Source: Aphanomyces cochlioides (taxonomy: Eukaryota > Oomycota > Saprolegniomycetes > Saprolegniales > Verrucalvaceae). From it: a DNA stretch of 64,000 nucleotides. The notes below the pieces were generated by a model. It ran no database searches and had not been told where the DNA came from. It saw nothing but the letters and a program-made list of their open reading frames with translations. Position numbers and translations under genes: made by a program. The stretch is taken from assembly GCA_019828595.1 (NCBI GenBank), contig JAHQRK010000002.1, positions 620,001 through 684,000 on the forward strand. The letters run 5' to 3'. Positions 53,281 through 63,407 of this stretch are shown one piece after another (the first letter of the stretch is position 1; each line of letters opens with the position of its first letter).

Positions 53281-54318
53281 ATGAAAAGAGTCGCCATTGT
53301 TTTCAACGGTCATTTCGACAGTGACAAGATGGGCTGCACCAAAGAGATGGTAGCGATAGCGCCGGGCGCAGTCGATACCGTGGTGGATATCCTCAACATT
53401 CGCTTTCCATCTCTGTGCAATGCGGATTTGTACAACGCCAAGTTGACAACTTCCAACGGAGTTTTACCACTGCGGCTTTGCCTCGAGTCGCAGCAGTCGC
53501 AGATGCAATGGTAAGACTCGTAGCCTTTGACCATGTTGAGCGACGTCCTAGGCTATGCAATGTAGTGGATTTCGCCAAGCATCATGTCCCGCCTGACGAC
53601 GTGAGCTTGATCCTTCCGTCGGCGTTTTTACTAGCCACTCTCGAGGTAGACGAGCATTGGCCTTGGTCTCTTGTGCATCTTGAAAGGCTAGGAAGCTCTG
53701 CGTGCTGCCAGCTCTCGTCTGAGTGAATCCCAAGACACTTTGGTGGATCTCAACCATCCCAAGAATCAAGCGTCGTATCTGTCGTTGACGATTCAACTCA
53801 AGGGCAAACTGTGCGCGACTTATTGCTTTGAATTGACGCCTCTGACAGCTCAGCCACCACCACCGACGCCAGCTTTGATGCCAGCCAATTCGGCGTTTGA
53901 AGAAGAGGTTGAAAGCAAACTCAAAGGTTTGCGCGACGGTCTTTCCATGCTACAACAAGAGTTTCTCCATCTCCAGGAGCGCAGCCTGTTGCCATATCTC
54001 CATTTAGCTGCCACAAAACCAACTCCTCCTGGCGGAACAGTTCACTGGAATGTAGTCAAGACACTGCCTCAAGACTGTTTTGCCTTGACGCAGGGCAACC
54101 ACGCGGTTCAAGTGCTTCGACTGGGCTTGTACCACATTCAAATGAAAGTGACAACGCCAAAAGATCGCATCGGACTCCAGCTGCTCATTGACGGCGTTCC
54201 CATGGCAGCAGCACCGACACATTACCTGATTAAAGGCACGACGATAAACTTTCTTAGCCCCACAGACCAACATGGTCCCGTCGAGTTACGCATCTTTCTA
54301 TTAAATGCAATCGAATAA
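53281..54318 (+). CDS. C1q/TNF-fold-like protein B
   Basis: Exons 53281-53510, 53552-53645 and 53692-54318, with introns of 41 and 46 nt, give 316 residues. The N-terminus begins MKRVAIVFNGHFDSDKMGC. A segment VVDFAKHHVPPDD parallels VTDLTTHAPRDAD in protein A. A Pro-rich hinge (TAQPPPPTPALM), a coiled coil (EEEVESKLKGLRDGLSMLQQ) and a C-terminal beta domain (HAVQVLRLGLYHIQMKVTTP, IGLQLLIDGVPM, VELRIFLLNAIE) follow. The coiled-coil-then-jelly-roll order is that of C1q-type trimers. Upstream exons are possible. It converges on the coiled-coil gene at 54441. Confidence 0.65.
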
Positions 54319-54370
54319 GACATTACGTTCTAGCTCCAAGATGAGATAAATCTGCTAGCGATTTTAAGTC

Positions 54371-54542
54371 AAATACAAGTGCATTCGCAAGTTAGATACA
54401 AAAAGATAGATAGCTCGATCGTCGTCATCGACACCTGGGTTCAGGCAACGAGCTGGCACGCCCAGAGCTGTGCGCTTGAAACGAAAGACTCGAGCCATGA
54501 CGGAAGGCAGTAGACGAATGCCACTCCAATCCACGGAAGAAG
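54371..54542. repeat. segmental duplication, unit 1 (172 bp)
   Basis: Nearly identical to 56055-56226 in direct orientation, with about five differences by eye. It covers the last 100 bp of coding sequence and the 3' flank of the coiled-coil gene. Confidence 0.9.
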
Positions 54543-55696
54543 TGTCGACCATCGGACGGGGCGATCCTTGTAGTCCAGGGCGACGTCCACACTGGCTGGA
54601 ATCGTTTCCATGGCGCGACAGTCAAGCTCGTCGTGTGCCATCGAGTCGGGGTCATCCGTGGAGGACGCACACAGTATACCATTGGTCTTGAATAGCTGCA
54701 TCGTATCGATGGGTTGTAATCCACGTCGTCGTCTGCTTCCATCCATGATGCATTGGAGTTGTTCCATGGTTGGTCCTGTGACTTGGACTCGGTCGTCTTG
54801 ATTGCATACGTTCCAATATTCTAGGCCAAGTCGTGCCAGGCATGCGTCGTATTTGTGTTGAAATTCGAGCATCTCGCGTCGGTGTCGTTCTTGGGTCGAG
54901 GACAACATGTCTTGGACGGAGGCAAGAGCGGATTTGAGACGTGTCGCCTAATCACAGAAAGTCAAAAACGATCCAGGCAATGGCATGGGATACCTCGTCC
55001 TGAGCGCATTGGACTTGCTCTGCCTTCTCAATGAGCTCTTGGGTCGTTTCATATGCATCGAGTTGGATCTGGTCTATCTGGGCTAGCAACTTCACCAAAT
55101 CGGCTTTCAACTGACGGCTTTCTTCGACCTCCAGACGTTCAGGGACGTGAAGGAGTGATTCTTGGTACAAAGTATCGTTGTTTTCGAAATCAGGCGTGTC
55201 GTCGAGAATGATATGGCCAATGATCTTGAGGTTTGTGTGTGGTGGTCAGGACGGCCAACAGCTCTGACTTCAAGTCAACGATGTCGGTACGCAATCGTTC
55301 GCATGCCGTGTCGAACTCTGTCTGGAGGTCTTCGTATTCGCATGCCAAGGGTGCCTTGTCTTCAAGCACTTCGTCTAGTTGACTTTCCAGGCGTTCGATC
55401 GAGTCTTCCATGACACGGACTTGGGAGGTCAATTGGTCCACTTCATTCTCCGCGTTGACTTTGGCGATGTGGATATTGTTGAGGGTTTGTTTGGTCACGA
55501 CCAGTTCATCTTGAAGTGTGTTGAATTCGTGAGTGAGCGCAGTCATCTTGCCGCGAGCGAGTTGTACTTCGTCTTGGTACTTGTCGGCTCGTCGGCGCCA
55601 CAGGTCGGCTTCTTTCTGAGCTTGTTGGAGTTGTTGTTCCAACTCGGCCTCGAGTTGGTCGCTCGCGGCTACGTGTTGATTGTACATGAGTGTCAT
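54441..55696 (-). CDS. long coiled-coil protein
   Basis: Proposed exons 55280-55696, 54994-55224 and 54441-54947 (introns 55 and 46 nt) give 384 residues. Residues 1-230 are almost entirely heptad-like coiled coil (QLEAELEQQLQQAQKEADLW, RVMEDSIERLESQLDEVLED, LKADLVKLLAQIDQIQ). The C-terminal 150 residues lose the heptads and contain VTGPTMEQLQCIMDGS and a Cys/Trp-rich end. The first intron is the least certain; a frameshift is the alternative. Further 5' exons may exist upstream. Past about 54545 an alternative frame is also open (VDWSGIRLLPSVMARVFRFK), so the true C-terminus is unsure. Function is unknown; cytoskeletal or tethering roles are typical of such proteins. Confidence 0.6.
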
Positions 55697-56054
55697 GTCC
55701 GCGAGCTGGGTCTTGAGGTCTTCTTGTTCTTGAGGTGGAGAATTTCGAAATGAGAGGGTCGAAAAAAGCGCGCGCGTTCTAAATGAACTTGGGTAAGGAG
55801 ACTCGGAAAGTTTTCATCCTTGGAGCGTTGCTCTCCAAGCTTGCCACGTCATTGGTTGATTTGTCTAATCATGACCTGCGACAAAACAAGAGGCTCAAGA
55901 AACTCAAGACTAACGTTAGCGTTCATTCACTGGAGAAGACGTCCCTCCATCTTCGTGGAGTTCGTCGGTATTGCAACCATGGATGGACGGACTACAATGG
56001 CAATTGTCAAGTCACTCGAGTCGTTTTCAACAAGATCTGCTGGCGACATCAGTG

Positions 56055-56226
56055 AAATACAACTGCATTCGCAAGTTAGATACAAAAAGATAGATAGCTC
56101 GATCGTCGTCATCGACACCTGGGTTCAGGCGACGAGCTGGCACGCCCAGTGCTGTGCGCTTGAAACGAAAGACTCGAGCCATGACGGAAGGCAGTAGACG
56201 AATGCCACTCCAATCCACGAAAGAAG
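56055..56226. repeat. segmental duplication, unit 2 (172 bp)
   Basis: Direct copy of 54371-54542, located 1.68 kb downstream, beyond the 5' end of the gene whose 3' end it duplicates. It therefore carries an orphan fragment of that gene's terminal exon. Confidence 0.9.
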
Positions 56227-56508
56227 CATCGATGGGTGATCCTTGTGTACAGTACAGTGTACTCGAAGCCTCGTAGAATTGTTTTGATTATTGCAAGAGA
56301 AGGACAGATATGGTGCCACGTAATTTGCCCACGTGATGGCCCTTCAAACATAACTCATGGCCACATACACACGACCATTCCTCACCAAGTTTTATCAATG
56401 AATGATGAAGAGGAGCAAGGAAACATAATCAGTTCAAGTGATTCCGAACGCAGGACATAGGCGCATGAATTGTTTCTCCACTACTCACTGTAGGGCAGAT
56501 CCATCAAA

Positions 56509-58382
56509 CTAAATCGTGTTGTCATTTGAGACTTGAAAATGCGCGACATACAGAGGAACGTGAGTCAAAAGTTCTTGCTTCGTCCATTGTGCAGGGCACA
56601 ATCGGAAATTGGTTTTTGTATCTGCGTCAGGAAGTAATCCCATGTAGCACACCTTCCGTCGCTTGTCCACGAAAGGCTTGGCAAATTCCCAGATAATTTC
56701 TTCGTTTGACGGTGAGTGGTGGCTGTGGTCAATTTCAGCAAGCAAAATCGAATGACATTGTCTGAAAATCTCAATCTCGCCACCGCATCAATTGTGTCGC
56801 ACAGACTCGTCGAGGGGGTCCAGTGCTGCATGAGAGAGGTGTCTAAGGCCCATGCCCTCATCAAGGCGACGCATTTTTGTCTGTTGTCCCCTTTGCATTC
56901 AACATACAAAGGCCCACTCCATTGTATTGGTCTTGTCTCTTCATTCACATTGTCATACTTCGAATATAGAATGGAGACTGGTCTTCTATGACGCATCAAG
57001 GTATGGAAATATCCTTCAAACGCCACATCTTTCAGGCTGTCGTCGCTCATTCCCTTTGCTATCTCCATCAGCCGTGCGAAGAAATTGGGTTTCAAGATTG
57101 GTGACAAACGGTACAACGCATATCTCGACGATACACTGCTGGTGCATTGCGACAAATCCACATAATGCTCGACGTTTCAACGGTCGTTTACTCCAACCAT
57201 GCGAATTGGGTGAATTTCTTTTTCGGCCACCAGTCCATTGTTCAAGAGCAAGCTTTCTGCATTCTCGGACCAAGAAAAGGCTCCAACCGCTCCAGCCAAA
57301 TAGCTCTTGGCGTTGTCCTAGAGAAATTGTCTCAAACTTCCTCCAGAGACATAAAGGCGGGTCAAGATGTCACTCTCTTCCATTTGAAAATATTTGCTAC
57401 CAAAGTCTTCAAGATCGCACTTCTGCCAATACGGTAATAGGCACGTCTGGATGAACTGCGTGGCTTCACTCTTCACCAAGAATTGACTCGAGGTTACTGC
57501 TGTATCATATTTTTGTCGCCATATTGGCGAAAGTACAAGGTCTTGAGTCATCCCATCGAGACAAAACCAACCCTGGAGAACTTCCACTTCTTTGTGGAGG
57601 AATTGATAAACGTCACCACCATCATCTTCCCATTCGTAGAACATGCCAGAGTTGAATAGTCGCGTCATCGAGTGTTTTTTTCCTGCAACAACATAATGGT
57701 GCAAAAGAACTGGTCGCTTGAAGACTACAGCAATATAAAAACAGACTAAAGCCATCAGCCAGCTTTTGCCAACGCCTGGACTTCCCATGTGAACGAATTG
57801 TTTCTCCCCATCCTTGTTAAGCTGCTCTTGGTATACTTTCTTAAAGTTCTCCAAGACACACAAAATCTCTTGTCGAATGTAAGATTTGGAGCCAGTGAAG
57901 TTCATGATACTCTTGATCGTCGAGATTTTCAAGGTCTTTCCACAGTCTTCTTCACTCAAGTCAAACAAGCGCAAAAAATCACCTTGTTGAGGCATGCTCT
58001 CGGACTTAGAGCAAAGCGCGAGTAATTGCGACAACGAGTGTTTTGGCTGTCCATTTGAAAGCGACTCATCTTCACCAGGAACAATTACCACGATTGGATC
58101 TCCCACCAGTAACCCGAATGCCCGCGTGATGTATGCATCCACAGGTACTATTGTTTTCGTAGGCTTCGCGATTCGAGTAAACGCAGAGCTTACTGTTGCC
58201 AATGTACAGTAGCGAAGGTGGTAGGAAGCCAACTCTTTGACGATCTTCGTGAAATGAATAGTCTTACACGGCATAGGGACAACAGCAATATTTGGACCAT
58301 TTTTCTTGTCCTGTAAACGATTTGCTCGGCAATTTGCAGGAAATAATCTGTTTAGAGGCAGTCTTTGTGCACTTGAAGTCAA
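56509..58382 (-). pseudogene. Crinkler/RHS-type P-loop NTPase-nuclease, nonsense-mutated
   Basis: The upstream part (57318-58382) reads openly and carries a P-loop, MGSPGVGKSWLMALVCFY (Walker A GSPGVGKS), with flanking blocks (NKDGEKQFVH, EVLQGWFCLDGMTQD, LLPYWQKCDL, RLYVSGGSLRQF) of the kind found in oomycete Crinkler C-terminal regions of the RHS-like NTPase class. After an in-frame TAG near 57325 and a TGA near 57180 the same frame continues into a region with IQWSGPLYVECKGDN, whose Glu-x-Lys fits a REase-type nuclease motif. A one-base shift near 56755 leads to the C-terminal end (THVPLYVAHFQ). No N-terminal ATG or recognisable LFLAK-type secretion leader is present. It looks like a dead member of an effector-type family. 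Family assignment is from memory. Confidence 0.7.
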
Positions 58383-58751
58383 AGACGGCGATGGTAAGAT
58401 GAATCTTGCCAGTCACACACCTACCGTGACTTGATTGGACAAAAATAATTCATTTTGACTGGACAAATATATTTTTTGAAACATCTGATACACACTAGAG
58501 AAATCTTCCTGCCTGTCGCTGCGTGTGCATGATGACGCATAGAGTGCATCTTCTCTATATATTATATAGATAAATTACCAACGTTGGATGTCATATCTTC
58601 GATGCCAATGACTTTCCGATCAACTTCAAACTGGATGCAGCTTCATTAATAAGTACACTCCTTGTATCCGTTGGTAGAACTGGTAGGAGAGAGAGCATTG
58701 GATAAAAAGATCATAAATATAACCAATGGCCATTATGTAATAAAATCAGTT
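58383..58751. other. no feature recognised
   Basis: 370 bp of AT-rich DNA between the Crinkler-like pseudogene and the Crypton recombinase. Element ends for the Crypton were not identified. Confidence 0.4.
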
Positions 58752-60738
58752 CTACACGAGTTTCGTTTTGCACGCTTGACCCCTGCCGTCACAGAGCTTC
58801 GTCCTGAACGTGGAGTGAGAGAATGACCCCCATGCAAGGAGAAATGCCTTTTGGTCCGATTTGAAGTGGTTTGTGAGGCAAGAAACGATTGGATCAAGTG
58901 CCAAAACAGCGAACGAGCGGTCGCATTCAGTCAACTCACTGCGCTGGTGTGGCAGGTTTGAGTGCATTTCCACAATTTTCTTGAGTTTTGATGTAGGAGA
59001 CATCTTGACAAGCAACTTACGACCATCAATAGTGAGGCTGCCTCCTCTTCTAGCACTTCGTTCGCAGGTAATGCTGTGTCGATGCGTTTACGCTTTAAGT
59101 CTAGTTTTACACCCCCTGGAGAAGGAGTGTTCACTGTCTTCCCTATGTCGAGTTGATGTGTTAGAGACCTATGCTCCAATGTATACTGATCAATGAGCCC
59201 AATGACCTGTTGAATGATATGAGTAGGAGCATGAGATTGCAGAGCTCTGACAATGTCTTCTTTAGTTGTAGATGTGCGACGAAAAGAGGTTACAGCGTCG
59301 ATTGTCTTTTTGCAGCCGGCATCTAGAACGTCGTCGATACGACAGTGTTCATGCAAGAACTTAGCAGCCAATTGATCGAGCGGCAAGAAATTTGATCTAC
59401 CATTGTCGTTGAGTGTTCTACCCATTTGAACATCAGCACAAAAAATCGGCTTCCACGTGCAAGTGATTGCTTTGAAGTTTGTGTCGTTTGCTCGGGCAAT
59501 TGACAGCAAATACTCTGCATCTCTTTTATATTTTGTTGCTTGAGCTGGGCACCGGTGTCTTGCTGAGTTCATAACATCCATATCAGTCCCACCGCCCCAT
59601 ACAGCAAAAAGATAGGCCGTCTTCCGGCATGTGTGAGTTCCAAATGGGCCACCACGAGTAATAAACTTAGAAATAACACCAAGGAATTGTTGATGATAAG
59701 CCTCGTACGACATGTGACCCCCAGCGTCACCAGGAAAGAGATAACCATTGCTAATTCCACTCAAACCTATATATGCAAGTAGAAAACGGACACAACACAG
59801 ATGTGGCAAATCATTGTCAGCCCATAATGTTAGAGTAACAGGCACTTCATCTGACTTTCCTTGAATTTCAAATGCCAGAGACTCCACCACATGATCGTTT
59901 CGTATGACACAAACGTCGGGTACAATACTCTCCACCTTGATTTGGAGTATTTCGTCGCTACGGAGGAACAATTTGATGGACATGAGGATCATCACAAACA
60001 TCGTAGGTCAGAAAGTTGATTTGTTGACAGCAAATACTGGCGAATATCTTGCACTTCCATTGGAGTAAGAGCCATATCTCCTTTGGCTCTGTACCCTGCA
60101 CTTTGCTTTCTGCTTGTCTTCATAGCATTTCTCACATCAGATGTTAGACATGGGTTCCCACGTCTCCACAGTTGAGGACGCCCAGCATGTACCATGCAGC
60201 CTTGGAAAGACTGCTTCGACCACAAACGCTTGCAGTTGTTGCACGAGTCCTCAAAGTTCCCCAGGTGGTTATTTCTCGCTGAATGTAGGGCGCCCAGAGC
60301 AGATAGGCATTGATCGACGTTGCGTGGGTCATTCCAGCCTCCCATACAAACCACTGCATTGCCAAATACATCCAAGCACTGCTGATTGGAGCCTTGACGA
60401 AAGAATGGAGCCCCTTTCTCCTGTCTTTTGTATCGTATAAAGTCAACAATGGACGATGGGGACATAGAGGGACAGAATGGCTCCGGTGGGCATTCGAGGA
60501 GGATAAGAAGGCTATCGTAGTCGCCGACCAAGGCACAAAAGAAATACAAACCTCGTAAATGCTTCTTGTACGCTGCAATAGAGTTTGTTTCAAGCGGGGC
60601 CGAGCCTGTTAGGGGCCTAGCTTCGACTGACTGTTGCAAGTCTAAATCAGCCAGCAAGGTTCTTATTGCATTATCAGTTGCTTCTTTCAGTTCAGGCGTC
60701 AATTTGTACAGATCGTTGGGCCTTCGCTTTGGCAACAT
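58752..60738 (-). pseudogene. Crypton-type tyrosine recombinase, one frameshift
   Basis: The first ORF (ATG 60738 to 59992) encodes an N-terminal SAM-like/core-binding region (ETNSIAAYKKHLRGLYFFCA). The second (60001 to 59024) holds the catalytic region. Predicted tyrosine-recombinase residues are Arg in LFLRSDEILQIKV, the H-x-x-R of GTHTCRKTAYLFAVW, and Tyr in ATKYKRDAEYL. The two frames overlap by 10 bp at 59992-60001 (one-base shift). A 44-nt intron (58980-59023) leads to the C-terminal exon 58752-58979. Cryptons are DNA transposons using such recombinases and are known from oomycetes and fungi. Apart from the single shift the gene is open, so a sequencing error or programmed shift is possible. 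Confidence 0.75.
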
Positions 60739-61294
60739 CGCTCAAGATCCGAAAGATTGGATTCTACCACTCCAACCACTCTTACCAATTCTCCCAATTC
60801 TACCATTTCGAAACCGACGACTATTCGCATGTATTGCTGAAAATGCAACCGATAAACAATAGTACATGTGTACAGTCTTCGTACCTGTCATTTGTGCAAC
60901 CCTGTGTACAACCCTAGTTTGATTGGCTTAAAATATACGTTATTGATTTGGAGAAGCTCAATGCCCAAGGTCGACCGTGGCCATTGTCCATATCGTCAAA
61001 CCCCAAATGCGATTGTATCGGGTCTAGTGTAGGATGTATAAACAAATCAACAATACAAGACTCGTTACATTGACATCGTTCTCTACATGGATTACTATCC
61101 TTTGCATAGGGGGGCAGTGGCAAAGAAGTTTGGTTATGTCTTTCTGCGACGACAATCCAGCGTGTATTCTCGTCATAGCGCTAGGCCATATTCAGACTTA
61201 CTATACAAGACTTTTCTTGTAAGCTTTACTACTTTATTGCAATCAACATGTACAAAATCTCGAATCTCGTTGTGTCGTGCGAAGCACGACGACT
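60739..61294. other. no gene; short hairpin at 61276-61292
   Basis: Non-coding flank of the Crypton gene. GTCGTGC/GCACGAC forms a small hairpin just before the long palindrome at 61295. Confidence 0.4.
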
Positions 61295-61328
61295 CACGGG
61301 TTTATTTGATTGATCAAATAAACCCGTG
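61295..61328. repeat. 34-bp perfect palindrome (16-bp arms)
   Basis: CACGGGTTTATTTGAT (61295-61310) is followed by TG and then the exact inverse ATCAAATAAACCCGTG (61313-61328). It lies in non-coding DNA 560 bp upstream of the Crypton start. Its role is unknown; it could be a cruciform, terminator-like hairpin or recombinase-related site. Confidence 0.85.
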
Positions 61329-61863
61329 GTATATGGCTACTATACTCCTAAGATCAGGATGCACTGCGCTGTGGACATTGTAAATCGACGTGTTAAACGT
61401 TTCTCCCTTTTTGTCCGAAAGCCCTACAAGGCTAAGCATCCTTCACATGAATGTCAAACGAAAAACTTCATTGTTTATGTGCTGTGTTTGATGAAATCTA
61501 TATATGTATTGATAAGCTAAGATATGCCGACAAATACCGTTGCCGGTTTGCAACCTGTGTATAATGACTTAGTTTGAGTATACATCAGGGTTGCAAAACG
61601 CTTCAAATGATGCAACTCTCACTGCAACCTTTGTTGCAAATCGAACATGGATCTGCAGCAAATGTCCCAGGGATTTTTGTGGATGGTACAGTGTAAAAAA
61701 AGAGAAACAGCCAATCAGAATTCTAGAAATGTGAGATTTACAACTTCGGTTGCAAATGGCTGGTAAAGTACAAGTGTGCAAATGGACTGTACTGTACAAT
61801 GAATTATACGTATTATACGAAGCGATAGTCTGGATACACTCCATTTTTGCGCACTGGTATAAA
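61329..61863. other. no feature recognised
   Basis: Non-coding DNA between the palindrome and the foldback element. The TTGCAA motif recurs between 61550 and 61760 but without clear order. Confidence 0.4.
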
Positions 61864-63320
61864 CTACACCATTTGCCGGTTAAGTTCGTTTAACTTGCGA
61901 TATATTTCGTATCATTTGCGTATCACGTGCAATGTATTTCGTATGACTTGCATAATCAATATTTTGTAAATCATTTAGGGGAAAATATATGCTCCAGTAA
62001 ATCAAATGATTTACAATTTCGATAAGCTCATTTTTTATTCTGCATTATTATTCAAAACAGTATGAATATTTGTATGAAATTTAATAAATTTTCTTCGGAG
62101 AGACCCGCAAAGAAAACGCAAATGCTTCGATTTACTGGAAGGAAAGCCAATCAGACTTCAAAGAATTAACAAAAAGCTCCCCAATACCGGGTAATTATCG
62201 ATTTTGATCTAATAAGAACGCAAGCCAAAACCGCAGCAGGAACCTGCGCACAAAGGCTATGCATCGCATATTGGACAGGTAAAAGAGAATAGTCTTGACC
62301 AACAAGACAACTTCCTGCGGCCGAGCTCTGAGGCTAAAGATGGGACAAAATTAAACTTCTCGACTGTTGAATGTTGTCCCATCTATAACCTGAGAGTTTG
62401 GTCGTCTCCATTAAGTTCCAGAAAAGTGCCCTGCTTGTGGCGACAACATGAATGATATATTTCTGCTGCTTATGCTTGTCAATTGCATTACATGTAGGGA
62501 TATCACCAAGCAGGAGTTGAGTGGAAGTGCGCAATTTCATTCTACTCATAATAAAAAAATGCTTCTTTAGCGGAATCAAAACCCGCTTGCATTGTACGTG
62601 CGCTTTTCAGGATCGCTCAGCAGTAATCAGACCCAGAAATGCACTGCGAAGCAAGCATAAAGTTTGGTTAGTCCTCAGGCACATGCAATGTGCCTTGCTT
62701 ATGAAGTATTTCTGCCCAATCGTCCACTCTATTGCACTCTAATTGGACGATAATCTTGTGTAAATCAAGCGATTTACGATTTCTGACAACAAGTCATTTA
62801 ATTTCGTGGTCGGCGACGAAAATCGATTTATATTTCGCATGACTTGCATTATATTTCATACCTCTTGCATTTAATTTCGTATTTTTTTGCTTATATTTCG
62901 TGTCACATGTATTTAAATTCGCAGAAAAGAGAAAAAGTACATAGAAAAATTAACAAAAAATTGTTATCGATCTCATAAGAAATTGATGGGACATTTCAAT
63001 CACCATATAAGTCAATGCGATCATCAATCAAGCTCGGCAGAGTTCATATGCGCTTACCCGTCGCAAATTCATAGCTCAAGCCAACACTGCAACACATGTG
63101 AAACTTCATATCTCAATACAAAATATAAGCAAATAATATGAAATTAAATGCAAGAGGTATGAAATATAATGCAAGTCATGCGAAATATAAATCGATTTTC
63201 GTCGCCCACCACGAAATTAAATGCAAGTCATACGAAATATATTGCACGTGATACGAAATATATTGCAAATGATACGAAATATATCGCAAGTTAAACGAAC
63301 TAAACCGGCAAATGGTGTAG
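61864..63320. mobile_element. foldback-type element with 21-bp tandem repeats in its inverted arms
   Basis: CTACACCATTTGCCGGTTAA at 61864 is inverted at 63301-63320 (one mismatch), and the arms extend about 95 bp. The arms consist of 21-bp units of the type ATATTTCGTATGACTTGCA; at least three to four units stand in tandem at 63210-63295. A second inverted pair of the same units lies inside (about 62800-62930 against 63120-63205). No transposase ORF is present and no clear target duplication was found. It is a non-autonomous foldback or satellite-bearing MITE. Confidence 0.75.
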
Positions 63321-63407
63321 TAACTTGTCTAAATTTATATTGTTGTACTAGTAGCGATTATAAAATTATAGAGACAATCCTGGTTTGAAATTTCAAACTT
63401 TCAGTTC

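Noticed and set aside
52883..53284. Plus-strand collagen-like ORF as a real gene
   Set aside because: Most of its N-terminal part is antisense to the first exon of C1q-like gene A, and no in-frame splice to gene B was found; mentioned only as a possibility.
54364..54552. Separate small ORF (VDWSGIRLLPSVMARVFRFK) on the minus strand
   Set aside because: It overlaps the coiled-coil gene's last exon in another frame; kept only as an alternative C-terminus.
61864..63320. Foldback element as a CRISPR array because of regular repeats
   Set aside because: Repeats are contiguous 21-bp tandem units in inverted arms without unique spacers.
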